Shown here one piece after another: positions 18,511 through 28,988 of a stretch of DNA of 64,000 nt. Source of the DNA: Dysgonamonadaceae bacterium (GTDB lineage: Bacteria; Bacteroidota; Bacteroidia; Bacteroidales; Azobacteroidaceae); the NCBI GenBank assembly GCA_031272085.1, contig JAISUN010000003.1:1-64000 (forward strand), given 5' to 3'. The translations under genes were made by a program, and so were the position numbers. The notes below the pieces were generated by a model. It did no database searches. It was not told where the DNA came from and was given only the letters and a program-made list of their open reading frames with translations. Within the stretch, counting starts at the first letter, position 1, and each line of letters starts with the position of its first letter.

Positions 18511-19395
18511 TTAAGCGAATTCCTTCATAAACTCCGCCAGTCCCGCTTTTTTCTCTTCGGGGAAAGTGAGGAAAGGGAAAGTCATCGTATCCTGCGGGAA
18601 AATGCCCTGCTGCACGAGAACCGCTTTGCAGGTAGCGAGGAACGGCGAATGAAACCAAAGAATATCCATCAATCGGTCCACTTTTTTCTGAATTGCGGAA
18701 AGCGTGTCGAAATCCTTTGCGCGGGCGGCTTTTGCCCAGTCCGAGAAAAGGCGGGGCGCAATATTCGGCAGTATGCCGACGGCTCCATTTCCGCCCGCAA
18801 GAACGGTGTAGGCAAAGCAGTTGTCGTAAGCGTGAAATACCTGAAAATCAGGAAATTCCGGCTTTACCGTCTTGATAATATCCACCGTATTGTGCATATC
18901 CTGAATCGTGTCTTTTATGCCGACAATGTTCCGGTGTTTGCGAACAAGCCGCAGAACTGTTTGTGCATTAATGGAATAACTCGTGCGGTCGGGGAAATTG
19001 TAGAGATACATATTTCCCGGAATGTTGGCTGCCACGCGCGAAAAATACTCGAAAATGCTGTCGTCGGACAGTCCGTAATAGTACGGACCGACCACAATCA
19101 CGGTATCTGCGCCCTGCTCGAAGGCGAAGCGCGAGAGTTCGACGGTTTCGTCCGCGTTCATCGAGCCGGTGCCGACGATGTATTCGGCTTTGCCCTTGAT
19201 GACGGGCGCGGCGGCGGTTATCAGTTTTTTCTTTTCCGGCAACGGGAGGTGGGGAAATTCGCCGGAAGTTCCGAAGACGGCAATTCCGTCAATCCCATTC
19301 TTGATAAGGTGGGCGTAGAGCCGCAAGCAGGCTTCCACATCAATTTCCCGCTCGTTACGCAATGCAGTGAGGACGGGGGCTACGTACTTAATCAT
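18511..19395 (-). CDS. DapA/NanA-family aldolase (class I, Schiff base)
   Basis: 294 residues, a TIM-barrel lyase. Motifs are GTSGE (42-46), Tyr132 in YNFPDR and the Schiff-base Lys161 in GIKDT. The family includes dihydrodipicolinate synthase, N-acetylneuraminate lyase and 2-keto-3-deoxy sugar acid aldolases. A better dapA candidate lies at 26961, and this copy has Ser44 where that enzyme has the second Thr of its GTT motif. Its operon partners are dehydrogenases, so a catabolic aldolase of a keto sugar acid is more likely than lysine synthesis. It is the first gene of the operon and has a consensus promoter. Confidence 0.85.
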   Translation of the reverse strand: MIKYVAPVLTALRNEREIDVEACLRLYAHLIKNGIDGIAVFGTSGEFPHLPLPEKKKLITAAAPVIKGKAEYIVGTGSMNADETVELSRFAFEQGADTVIVVGPYYYGLSDDSIFEYFSRVAANIPGNMYLYNFPDRTSYSINAQTVLRLVRKHRNIVGIKDTIQDMHNTVDIIKTVKPEFPDFQVFHAYDNCFAYTVLAGGNGAVGILPNIAPRLFSDWAKAARAKDFDTLSAIQKKVDRLMDILWFHSPFLATCKAVLVQQGIFPQDTMTFPFLTFPEEKKAGLAEFMKEFA

Positions 19396-19474
19396 ACAAA
19401 AAGATTTTTAAAAATTGTTTTAATGGTATTGTATTTAAGAAAATGCGATTTCAAAAAACACTTAATAAACCTCG

Positions 19475-19505
19475 CAAATTTAATGATTTTTCGGCTGAAA
19501 ACAAA
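19475..19505 (-). promoter_or_regulatory. -33/-7 promoter of the aldolase-dehydrogenase operon
   Basis: On the minus strand: TTTG (19505-19502), 19 nt, TAAATTTG (19482-19475). Its -33 end overlaps the T run of the rng terminator. Confidence 0.75.
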
Positions 19506-19535
19506 AAAAACCGGAGCATTTTTGCGCTCCGGTTT
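19501..19535 (-). terminator. Rho-independent terminator of rng
   Basis: The stem AAACCGGAGC/GCTCCGGTTT pairs 19508-19517 with 19526-19535. On the minus strand it is followed by an uninterrupted T run. It lies just after the rng stop. Confidence 0.88.
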
Positions 19536-19541
19536 CAATTT

Positions 19542-21122
19542 TCAGACCACTGGAATTTCTTCTTCCTTTTTCAGGTCAAGTTCATTTTTGTCAAAGTCGT
19601 AGAATTTAAATTCTAACATTCCGAGACTTTGGTCGGGGATAATCTTCATCTTGGAGGAATATTTCAGTTTCCATTTCCGTTCCAGAGAGAATAAGAATCC
19701 CTGTTTGATAAATGCTGCAATGTATGGATGGACATACAATTTGAATTTCTTCACTTTCAGAGTGTTTACAACTTCGTCGATTTTCTTCTCAATATCGTCG
19801 GTAAAGAAGATTGAGGGGCTGATTTCGCCTTTGCCGTGGCATGTCGGGCATGTCTCGGAAGTATTGAAATCCATCACCGGCCTCACTCTTTGCCGCGTTA
19901 TCTGCATCAAACCGAATTTACTGATTGGCAGTATGTTGTGTTTTGCTCTGTCGTTGGCCATTAATGTCCGCATGTGGTCGTACAGTTTCTGACGGTTGTC
20001 CGCCTCATGCATATCGATAAAATCAACCACGATAATTCCGCCCATATCGCGAAGTCGCAATTGGCGGGCTATTTCGCTGGCTGCGGCCATATTAACCTCA
20101 ATGGCTGTGGTTTCCTGTCCTGCTCCGTTTTTAGAACGGTTTCCGCTGTTCACGTCGATGACGTGCATTGCTTCCGTATGTTCTATTATCAGATATGCTC
20201 CGCTTTTTACGGTAACGTATCGTCCGAAGCCCGATTTCATCTGTTTGGTTACCCCATAATGGTCGAATATCGGGGTTTCGCCCTTGTAAAGTTCGACTAT
20301 TTTCTCGTTTTCCGGGGCTATAACTTTCACATAATCAAGGACTTCGTTATAAACTGCGGAGTCGTTGATATAGATGTTCTGAAACGAGGGGCTGTAAATG
20401 TCCCTCAACAGGGCTACCGTCCGGCCGGTTTCCTCGTAAATGAGCATCGGCCCTTTGGATTTCAGGAGTTTAACCATATTGTCTTCCCATCGCCTGACTA
20501 ACGATTTCAGGTCGTAATCGAGTTCCGCTACGCGGCGGCCTTCGCTTGACGTCCGTACAATGACCGAATAATTTTTGGGCTTGATGCTGTGAATCAACTG
20601 CCGCAAACGGGCGCGTTCTTCGCTGGACTTGATTTTTTGCGATACCGAGACCTTGTCCCCAAAGGGGATAACGACTAAATACCGGCCGGCGAAGGATATT
20701 TCGGAGGTCAGGCGCGGGCCTTTGGTCGAGATTGGTTCTTTGGCTATTTGAACCAGCACCTCGTCGCCCGTCTTGAACACTTCGGCTATCGAGCCTTCTT
20801 TGGTTATTTCAGGCACCTGTACGAATTTGCCTATCGATGGTACTTTTTTTCTGTCAGAAAGCGTTGTTTTCAGGAATTTGTCCAATCGACCGAAATACGG
20901 CCCCAAATCCTGATAGTGAAGAAATGCGTCTTTTTTGTATCCAACATCAACAAATGCAGCGTTCAGGCCGGGCATTACTTTTTTTATCCGGCCGAGATAG
21001 ATGTTTCCTACCGAGAACGAGATATTGTGAGCCTCTTTCTGAAATTCTACAAGTCGCTTGTCTTCCAGTATGGCTATCGTTACCTCTTCGGGCTGAACAT
21101 CAATTACTAATTCGCTGTCCAC
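19542..21122 (-). CDS. rng: Ribonuclease E/G family endoribonuclease
   Basis: 526 residues, close to RNase G length, and lacking the long degradosome tail of enterobacterial RNase E. An S1-like region near the start (NIYLGRIKKVMPGLNAAFVDVGYKKDAFLH) is followed by the catalytic segment MHVIDVNSGNRS and GGIIVVDFIDM, whose Asp residues bind the catalytic metal. CPTCHGKG is the zinc-link motif used for oligomerisation. It processes rRNA and mRNA. It lies downstream of hup and a 30-codon basic protein on the same strand, with no consensus promoter of its own that I can see, so it may be read from the hup promoter. Confidence 0.93.
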   Translation of the reverse strand: MDSELVIDVQPEEVTIAILEDKRLVEFQKEAHNISFSVGNIYLGRIKKVMPGLNAAFVDVGYKKDAFLHYQDLGPYFGRLDKFLKTTLSDRKKVPSIGKFVQVPEITKEGSIAEVFKTGDEVLVQIAKEPISTKGPRLTSEISFAGRYLVVIPFGDKVSVSQKIKSSEERARLRQLIHSIKPKNYSVIVRTSSEGRRVAELDYDLKSLVRRWEDNMVKLLKSKGPMLIYEETGRTVALLRDIYSPSFQNIYINDSAVYNEVLDYVKVIAPENEKIVELYKGETPIFDHYGVTKQMKSGFGRYVTVKSGAYLIIEHTEAMHVIDVNSGNRSKNGAGQETTAIEVNMAAASEIARQLRLRDMGGIIVVDFIDMHEADNRQKLYDHMRTLMANDRAKHNILPISKFGLMQITRQRVRPVMDFNTSETCPTCHGKGEISPSIFFTDDIEKKIDEVVNTLKVKKFKLYVHPYIAAFIKQGFLFSLERKWKLKYSSKMKIIPDQSLGMLEFKFYDFDKNELDLKKEEEIPVV

Positions 21123-21168
21123 AATTGATTTTGTTATTAAAGTTGAATAAAAATGTAATAAACAGCAA

Positions 21169-21198
21169 AGGTTAAATGCGCATCAGCACCTTTAACCT
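21169..21198. repeat. Inverted repeat between the 30-codon gene and rng
   Basis: AGGTTAAA (21169-21176) and TTTAACCT (21191-21198): 8 bp with a 14-nt loop. No good T run follows, so it could be a processing site or a weak attenuator. Confidence 0.4.
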
Positions 21199-21231
21199 CC
21201 GCTCTTTAACTCTCAAAAAGACCAGTCAGCC

Positions 21232-21324
21232 TCACTTCTTCTTCTTATGGCGATTCTTTCTGAGTCTCTTTTTTCTTTTGTGCGTTGACATCTTATGCCG
21301 TTTTCTTTTTTTTCCGCTTGGCAT
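21232..21324 (-). CDS. 30-residue highly basic protein, possible small ribosomal protein
   Basis: A 31-codon frame with ATG at 21324-21322 and TGA at 21234-21232. It begins MPSGKKRKRHKMSTHKRKKR and continues with more Lys, Arg and His; 20 of 30 residues are Lys or Arg. Very short proteins with this opening are, as far as I recall, conserved across Bacteroidota and resemble the C-terminal domain of mitochondrial AURKAIP1/COX24 (mS38), so a ribosome-associated role is plausible. It sits 40 bp after hup and about 110 bp before rng on the same strand. It is easily missed because of its size. The family link is from memory and needs a profile search. Confidence 0.72.
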   Translation of the reverse strand: MPSGKKRKRHKMSTHKRKKRLRKNRHKKKK

Positions 21325-21364
21325 TGTTAAATTGTTTAGTTAAAAAATTAATACTGTTGATTGT

Positions 21365-21661
21365 TTACTTCTTTTTGCCGCCTAAACTGGTGCGCAGTTT
21401 TTCGGAAAAATAAGACGAGGGCTTAAACGTAGGCACGTAACGCTCCGGAATGATGATTGTGGTTTCGTTCTTGATGTGGCGAGCCGCTTTCTGCGCCCGT
21501 TTTTTCACAACGAATGACCCGAAACCGCGCAAATAGACGTTTTTACCGCCATTCATCGATTTCATAACTTCGTCCATAAATGCCTCAACGACGGCCAGGA
21601 CGTTTGTTCTACTAATTCCCGTGTTTTTGGAAATTGCACTAACAATATCTGCTTTTGTCAT
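21365..21661 (-). CDS. hup: HU/IHF-family DNA-binding protein
   Basis: 98 residues of the HU fold. The N-terminal helices read MTKADIVSAISKNTGISR and MDEVMKSMNGGKNVYLRGFGSF, followed by the DNA-wrapping arm. The usual arm motif is replaced by TTIIIPERYVPTFKPS, where P-x-F/K-P is the kinking tip. A C-terminal GGKKK extension is present. It bends and compacts chromosomal DNA. It is divergent from ssb across a 336-bp gap. Confidence 0.93.
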   Translation of the reverse strand: MTKADIVSAISKNTGISRTNVLAVVEAFMDEVMKSMNGGKNVYLRGFGSFVVKKRAQKAARHIKNETTIIIPERYVPTFKPSSYFSEKLRTSLGGKKK

Positions 21662-21708
21662 GACTAAAATTATTTAAAAAATTAATAAATGTTTTTTCAA
21701 TTTGACTG

Positions 21709-21716
21709 CAAATGTA
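21709..21716 (-). promoter_or_regulatory. -7 element for hup
   Basis: TACATTTG on the minus strand, about 48 nt before the hup start. No good TTTG at the expected -33 distance. Confidence 0.45.
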
Positions 21717-21904
21717 ATGTAAAATTCTTGATTAAAAAAAGATTATGGCATTTTTTTTTATTTTTTCAGAATTATTTTAGAATAAAGGCCGTTTTTTTAA
21801 CATTTCTCACTAAAAATCTTGTATTGAATGAGTAACAATTCCGGACGCTTATATCTATTTCGACTGCGCTACCTGCAAAAATTTGTGAATTTTTCCCAAA
21901 AAAT

Positions 21905-21935
21905 TTTGTTATTTCCCCATTTGTAATTAAATTTG
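21905..21935 (+). promoter_or_regulatory. -33/-7 promoter of ssb-gldE-gldD
   Basis: TTTG at 21905-21908, 19 nt, TAAATTTG at 21928-21935. Confidence 0.72.
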
Positions 21936-21997
21936 CCCAAAAATCAAAACTTAATTTTTATTTTTTTTTACTAATTTTTTAAATTAATTTAAAATAT

Positions 21998-22486
21998 ATG
22001 TCAGTAAACAAAGTTATTCTTATTGGAAACGTGGGTAAAGACCCCGAAGTCCGCTATTACGACAATGGCGGATGCGTAGCGAGTTTTTCGTTAGCCACCT
22101 CGGAAAGAGGTTATACTTCTGCCTCCGGAGCGCAAATTCCCGACCGCACCGAATGGCATAACATTGTATTGTGGCGAGGCTTGGCCGAAGTTGCCGAAAA
22201 ATACGTCAAAAAAGGCTCGAAACTCTACATCGAGGGGAAAATACGCTCCCGCTCCTACGACGACGCAAGCGGCAACAAGCGCTATGTTACCGAAATATAC
22301 GGCGATACGATGGAAATGCTCGGCGGCAGACCCGAAGGCTCCAGCTCCGGCGCATTCCCGCCTCCGCCTCCTGCCGAAGCGGCTCCGCAAAAGCCGAAAA
22401 CCAGCACAATCCCCGAATCGGGAGCGCCGATTCAACCGGACGATTCCGACCTCGACACCGGCAAAGGGGACGATTTACCGTTTTAA
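21998..22486 (+). CDS. ssb: Single-stranded DNA-binding protein
   Basis: 162 residues. The OB-fold domain occupies residues 1-110 (VNKVILIGNVGKDPEVRYY, then TEWHNIVLWRGLAEVAEKYVKKGSKLYIEGKI). A disordered Pro-rich linker follows, then the acidic protein-interaction tip ending DDLPF. It coats ssDNA and recruits replication and repair proteins. It starts the ssb-gldE-gldD gene order that is typical of Bacteroidota. Confidence 0.96.
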   Translation: MSVNKVILIGNVGKDPEVRYYDNGGCVASFSLATSERGYTSASGAQIPDRTEWHNIVLWRGLAEVAEKYVKKGSKLYIEGKIRSRSYDDASGNKRYVTEIYGDTMEMLGGRPEGSSSGAFPPPPPAEAAPQKPKTSTIPESGAPIQPDDSDLDTGKGDDLPF

Positions 22487-23795
22487 TATATGGATTCTGA
22501 CTCATTCTTATCGCTTTTCTCAAACATCCGGTTTTTGCCGGTTGCAGTCAGTTCTATTATAGCCCTTGCGCTTTCAGGTGCGCTCCTGTTTTTGTCGGCA
22601 ATGATTTCGGCTTCCGAAATCGCCTTTTTCTCGCTCTCGCCGAGCGACCGCAATTCTATTGAAGAAGGCGAACAGGCCGGCGACAGCGGCCTGCTTGCGC
22701 TCATAACCCGCTCCGAACGCCTGTTAGCCACCATTCTTATATGGAACAACTTCGTAAACGTGGGCGTGGTGGTGCTTTCGAGTTACGCCTTCAACCAGTT
22801 TATCGACTTCTCGCAGGCGCCTTTCGTCGGCTTCCTGTTCGAGACTATTATTCTTACATTCCTGATTCTGCTTTGCGGCGAAATTCTTCCGAAAATCTAC
22901 GCCCAGAACAACCCCCTGAAATTCGCCCGCCGGATAACGCCCGCAGCCCGGAATATTATGAATATTACCCGCCCGCTCTCATCGTTTATGCTCGTTTCGA
23001 CCAAGTTTGTGAACTACGCCTCGAAAAAGAAGGCTATCGACGTTTCGGCCGACGACCTCTCGAAGGCTCTGGAACTCACTTCGCCCGAACTGACCGACGA
23101 AAAGGAAATGCTGAAAGGAATCATCGGGCTTTACGACAAAACGGCAGTAGAAATTATGACTTCGCGCGTCGATTTGTGCGACCTCGACATCCGAACCGGC
23201 TTTCACGACGTCTTGAAATACGTAATCGAAACCGGATATTCCAGAATACCCGTTTACGCTGATACACAAGACAATATAAAGGGAATACTGTACATCAAAG
23301 ACCTCCTCCCCTACCTTGACCGGCACGCCGAATTTCGCTGGCAAAGCCTGATTCGTCCGGCATTTTTCGTGCCTGAAAACAAGCAAATCGACGACCTGCT
23401 GGAAGAGTTTCGCAAGTCGAAAATCCATTTGGCCGTCGTGGTTGACGAGTTTGGCGGCACTTCTGGCATAGTTACCATGGAGGACATTCTGGAAGAAATT
23501 GTAGGTGATATCGGCGACGAATACGACGAGGAAGAAGAAGAAAAATTTGAGCGGCTGCCCGACGGCTCCCTCATTTTCGACGCAAAAATCATGCTGACGG
23601 ACTTTTTCCGGATAACCGGAATCGACCAGAAAATTTTCGGCAAACTGACCGACGAAGTCGATACTCTTGCCGGCCTGATTCTGGAAATTAAAGGTGATTT
23701 TCCTGAAAATGAAGAAGTTATAACTTATGACAATTATTCGTTTCAGATTCTCGAAATCGACCAGAAGCGGATTTTGAAAGTTAAATTTACAAAAA

Positions 23796-26913
<3,118 letters not shown>

Positions 26914-26930
26914 TTGTCGATTTTTTGTAT

Positions 26931-26938
26931 TACATTTG
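26931..26938 (+). promoter_or_regulatory. -7 element for dapA
   Basis: TACATTTG, 22 nt before the chosen dapA ATG. A TTG lies only 14 nt upstream of it, so the -33 match is poor. Confidence 0.5.
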
Positions 26939-26960
26939 CAGGAAATTTTTAGAAAGGCTA

Positions 26961-27854
26961 ATGGAACGAATCAATCTAAAAGGAATGGGAGTTGCGCTGA
27001 TAACTCCTTTCAAATCAGGCGGAAGCGTCGATTTCGACGCTCTGGCGCGTCTGGTGGATTTCCAGTTGCAGAACGGAACCGATTATTTGGTCGTTCTCGG
27101 AACAACTGCCGAAACCCCTACCCTCACAGCCGAAGAGCAGAAAGATATTACCCGCCTCGTAATCGAGCGCGTAAAAGGGCGAATACCGCTCGTGCTGGGC
27201 GTTAGCGGCAATAATACGGCCGCTGTGGTAAAACGCCTCGAATCGGAAGATTTTTCGGGAATCGACGCGATACTTTCAGTTGTTCCCTATTACAACAAAC
27301 CTTCGCAGGAAGGCATTTTCAGGCATTACGAGGCCATTGCCGCGGCTTCGCCGCTGCCGGTAGTGCTGTACAACGTTCCCGGACGAACCGGCGTGAATAT
27401 GGCTGCCGAAACGACTTTGCGAATCGCCCGCGAAATAAAAAACGCAATAGCCGTAAAAGAGGCTTCCGGAAATATGACGCAAATAGGCTCGATAATCAAA
27501 TACAAACCCGAAGAATTTCAGGTAATTTCGGGCGACGACGGCGTAACTTTCCCCCTGATAACTTTCGGCGCTGTGGGCGTTATTTCGGTCATCGGCAACG
27601 CTTTTCCGAAAGAATTCAGCCGAATGGTGCGGCTGGCGCTTGCCGGCGACTACAAAAGCGCTCTGATGATACACCAAACATTTATCGAACTGTTTGATTT
27701 ACTGTTTGTTGACGGCAATCCGGCAGGCGTGAAAAGCATACTCAATATGATGGGCTACATCGAAAACGAACTACGCTTGCCGCTCATCCCAACGCGCATC
27801 ACGACCTACGAGAAAATGCGCTCTATCTTGCACGAACTCAATATTAAATGCTGA
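26961..27854 (+). CDS. dapA: 4-hydroxy-tetrahydrodipicolinate synthase
   Basis: 297 residues from the ATG at 26961; an earlier in-frame ATG at 26925 lies upstream of the promoter -7 and is rejected. All key residues are present: Thr48-Thr49 in GTTAE, Tyr137 and Arg142 in YNVPGRTGVN, and the Schiff-base Lys166 in AVKEASG. It condenses pyruvate with aspartate semialdehyde for lysine and diaminopimelate synthesis. Compared with the aldolase at 18511, this one fits DapA well. Confidence 0.94.
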   Translation: MERINLKGMGVALITPFKSGGSVDFDALARLVDFQLQNGTDYLVVLGTTAETPTLTAEEQKDITRLVIERVKGRIPLVLGVSGNNTAAVVKRLESEDFSGIDAILSVVPYYNKPSQEGIFRHYEAIAAASPLPVVLYNVPGRTGVNMAAETTLRIAREIKNAIAVKEASGNMTQIGSIIKYKPEEFQVISGDDGVTFPLITFGAVGVISVIGNAFPKEFSRMVRLALAGDYKSALMIHQTFIELFDLLFVDGNPAGVKSILNMMGYIENELRLPLIPTRITTYEKMRSILHELNIKC

Positions 27855-27880
27855 TTTGCGAAAAAAAATCGTAAAATTCC

Positions 27881-27911
27881 TTTGCAGTTTCAATAAATTT
27901 AATTACTTTTG
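27881..27911 (+). promoter_or_regulatory. -33/-7 promoter of tRNA-Leu
   Basis: TTTG at 27881-27884, 19 nt, TACTTTTG at 27904-27911, which is 17 nt before the mature tRNA 5' end. Confidence 0.75.
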
Positions 27912-27928
27912 CACCCGTTAAAATTGAA

Positions 27929-28013
27929 GCCCAAATGGCGGAATTGGTAGACGCGCTAGTTTCAGGGACTAGTATCCGTTAAGGATGTGCAGGTTCGAGT
28001 CCTGTTTTGGGCA
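27929..28013 (+). tRNA. tRNA-Leu (anticodon CAG)
   Basis: 85 nt. The acceptor stem GCCCAAA/TTTGGGC (27929-27935 with 28006-28012) is complete. The anticodon stem CTAGT/ACTAG encloses the loop TTCAGGG, giving CAG, which reads CUG. A long variable arm (ATCCGTTAAGGAT) marks it as class II, and the T-loop GTTCGAGTC is standard. The CCA end is not encoded, as is common in this phylum. Confidence 0.97.
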
Positions 28014-28042
28014 CTCATTGAAAAACACCACCTTTGATAATT

Positions 28043-28065
28043 ATGGCGGGCCGACGGCTCGCCAT
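28043..28065 (+). terminator. Probable terminator hairpin after tRNA-Leu
   Basis: A 10-bp stem (28043-28052 with 28056-28065, ATGGCGGGCC/GGCTCGCCAT, one G-U) with loop GAC. The following T tract is weak (TCAGATTTT). Confidence 0.5.
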
Positions 28066-28155
28066 TCAGATTTTAAACTGTTTGGCGCCGGAAAATTTTT
28101 CCTGTTTTACAGCAAAAATAATAATAAAATGTTTGTGGAATTTAAAAATAAAAAA

Positions 28156-28253
28156 GGGTAAGCTTGCTACATCGCGTCGCTACAACCTGCTACCCTTGCT
28201 GCCGTCAAGCCCTGGGGGATTTGTAGGGAGCTGACCGTATAGGACTTACCCGG
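28156..28253 (-). ncRNA. ffs: Signal recognition particle RNA (small bacterial type)
   Basis: On the minus strand, the 5' end GGGTAAG (28251-28245) pairs with the 3' end CTTACCC (28162-28156). Between them lie GGTCAGCTCCC and the domain IV segment CAGGGCTTGACGGCAGCAAGGG, in which CAGG and AGCA form the conserved internal loop that binds Ffh. The length is about 96 nt, typical for small SRP RNA. A consensus promoter lies directly upstream and a T run directly follows the terminal helix, so this helix may also serve as terminator. Confidence 0.9.
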
Positions 28254-28256
28254 CTG

Positions 28257-28287
28257 CAAAGGTACTGCTTTTTCCCAAATTTCCAAA
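28257..28287 (-). promoter_or_regulatory. -33/-7 promoter of the SRP RNA
   Basis: On the minus strand: TTTG (28287-28284), 19 nt, TACCTTTG (28264-28257). It ends about 5 nt before the RNA 5' end, as expected. Confidence 0.75.
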
Positions 28288-28341
28288 ATTAATTTTGGTT
28301 ATACTCGATAATAACCTGAATTTCAGACTAATATTTTTTTG

Positions 28342-28800
28342 TCATAGCGATTTTATTTGCTCGGCGTGAATTGAGGTTTTTATTTCTTTCGGCAAGAAAA
28401 TATCCTGTATAACTCCCTGCTCATCAACAATAAACGTGGTTCTGAACGTGCCTTGGTACTTCCGTCCGTACATACTTTTCTCGCCCCAAACGCCGAATTG
28501 CTGAACCAAACTCTTGTCGGTATCGGCAATCAAATCGAAAGGCAGACCCTGTTTCTCGATGAATTTGCGGTGCGATTGCTCGTCATCCACGCTCACGCCG
28601 ACAATTTCGTAGCCCTGTTTGCGCAACGCTGAATAGTTGTCGCGAAAACTGCAAGCCTCGGCCGTACAACCCGAAGTATTGTCCTTCGGATAAAAATACA
28701 GAACCAATTTTTTGCCCGCATAATCGCTTGATTTAATTAACTTTCCGTCTTGATTTTTTCCCAGAATTTCGGGAATTTTATCGCCTTTTTTCAGTTCCAT
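28342..28800 (-). CDS. bcp: Thioredoxin-dependent peroxiredoxin (Bcp/PrxQ)
   Basis: 152 residues, usual length. The peroxidatic Cys45 and the resolving Cys50 lie in NTSGCTAEACSFRD, the C-x4-C arrangement of PrxQ enzymes. The FYPKD segment precedes them. It reduces H2O2 and organic peroxides with thioredoxin in the cytoplasm. It stands alone, with a -7 element upstream. Confidence 0.95.
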   Translation of the reverse strand: MELKKGDKIPEILGKNQDGKLIKSSDYAGKKLVLYFYPKDNTSGCTAEACSFRDNYSALRKQGYEIVGVSVDDEQSHRKFIEKQGLPFDLIADTDKSLVQQFGVWGEKSMYGRKYQGTFRTTFIVDEQGVIQDIFLPKEIKTSIHAEQIKSL

Positions 28801-28826
28801 AATGTTTGTTTTTAGAATTAACTGCG

Positions 28827-28834
28827 CAAATGTA
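28827..28834 (-). promoter_or_regulatory. -7 element for bcp
   Basis: TACATTTG on the minus strand, 27 nt before the bcp start. No TTTG at a good distance. Confidence 0.45.
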
Positions 28835-28923
28835 AAAATATTTTTTCAAAAAATTAAGGTTTTGGTCCCTAACCTAACTAATAAAAAATCATTGATTATA
28901 TATTAGAATATGTCACATGAACT

Positions 28924-28970
28924 AAAAAAACGAACGGCCGGTTTAGAAGTGGCAGAACCCCTGCCGTTCG
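28924..28970 (-). terminator. Terminator of the large secreted-protein gene
   Basis: The stem CGAACGGC/GCCGTTCG (28931-28938 with 28963-28970), with a 24-nt internal part that can also fold, is followed on the minus strand by TTTTTTT. It lies 18 bp after the stop codon. Confidence 0.8.
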
Positions 28971-28988
28971 TTTCATTATTAATCTCTG

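Larger units (their letters stand above)
21662..21997. other. Divergent hup/ssb intergenic region
   Basis: 336 bp, extremely AT-rich, with the -7 of hup at 21709-21716 and a full promoter for ssb at 21905-21935. I see no open frame of interest and no trace of mutY, which in related genomes commonly precedes ssb. Confidence 0.6.

Noticed and set aside
21166-21173. CAAAGGTT as a -7 element for rng
   Set aside because: It gives AACCTTTG on the minus strand, missing the first T of TAnnTTTG, and has no -33 partner.
28014-28155. A second RNA gene between tRNA-Leu and the SRP RNA
   Set aside because: Only one hairpin is visible here, which fits a terminator; no tRNA, RNase P or tmRNA features.
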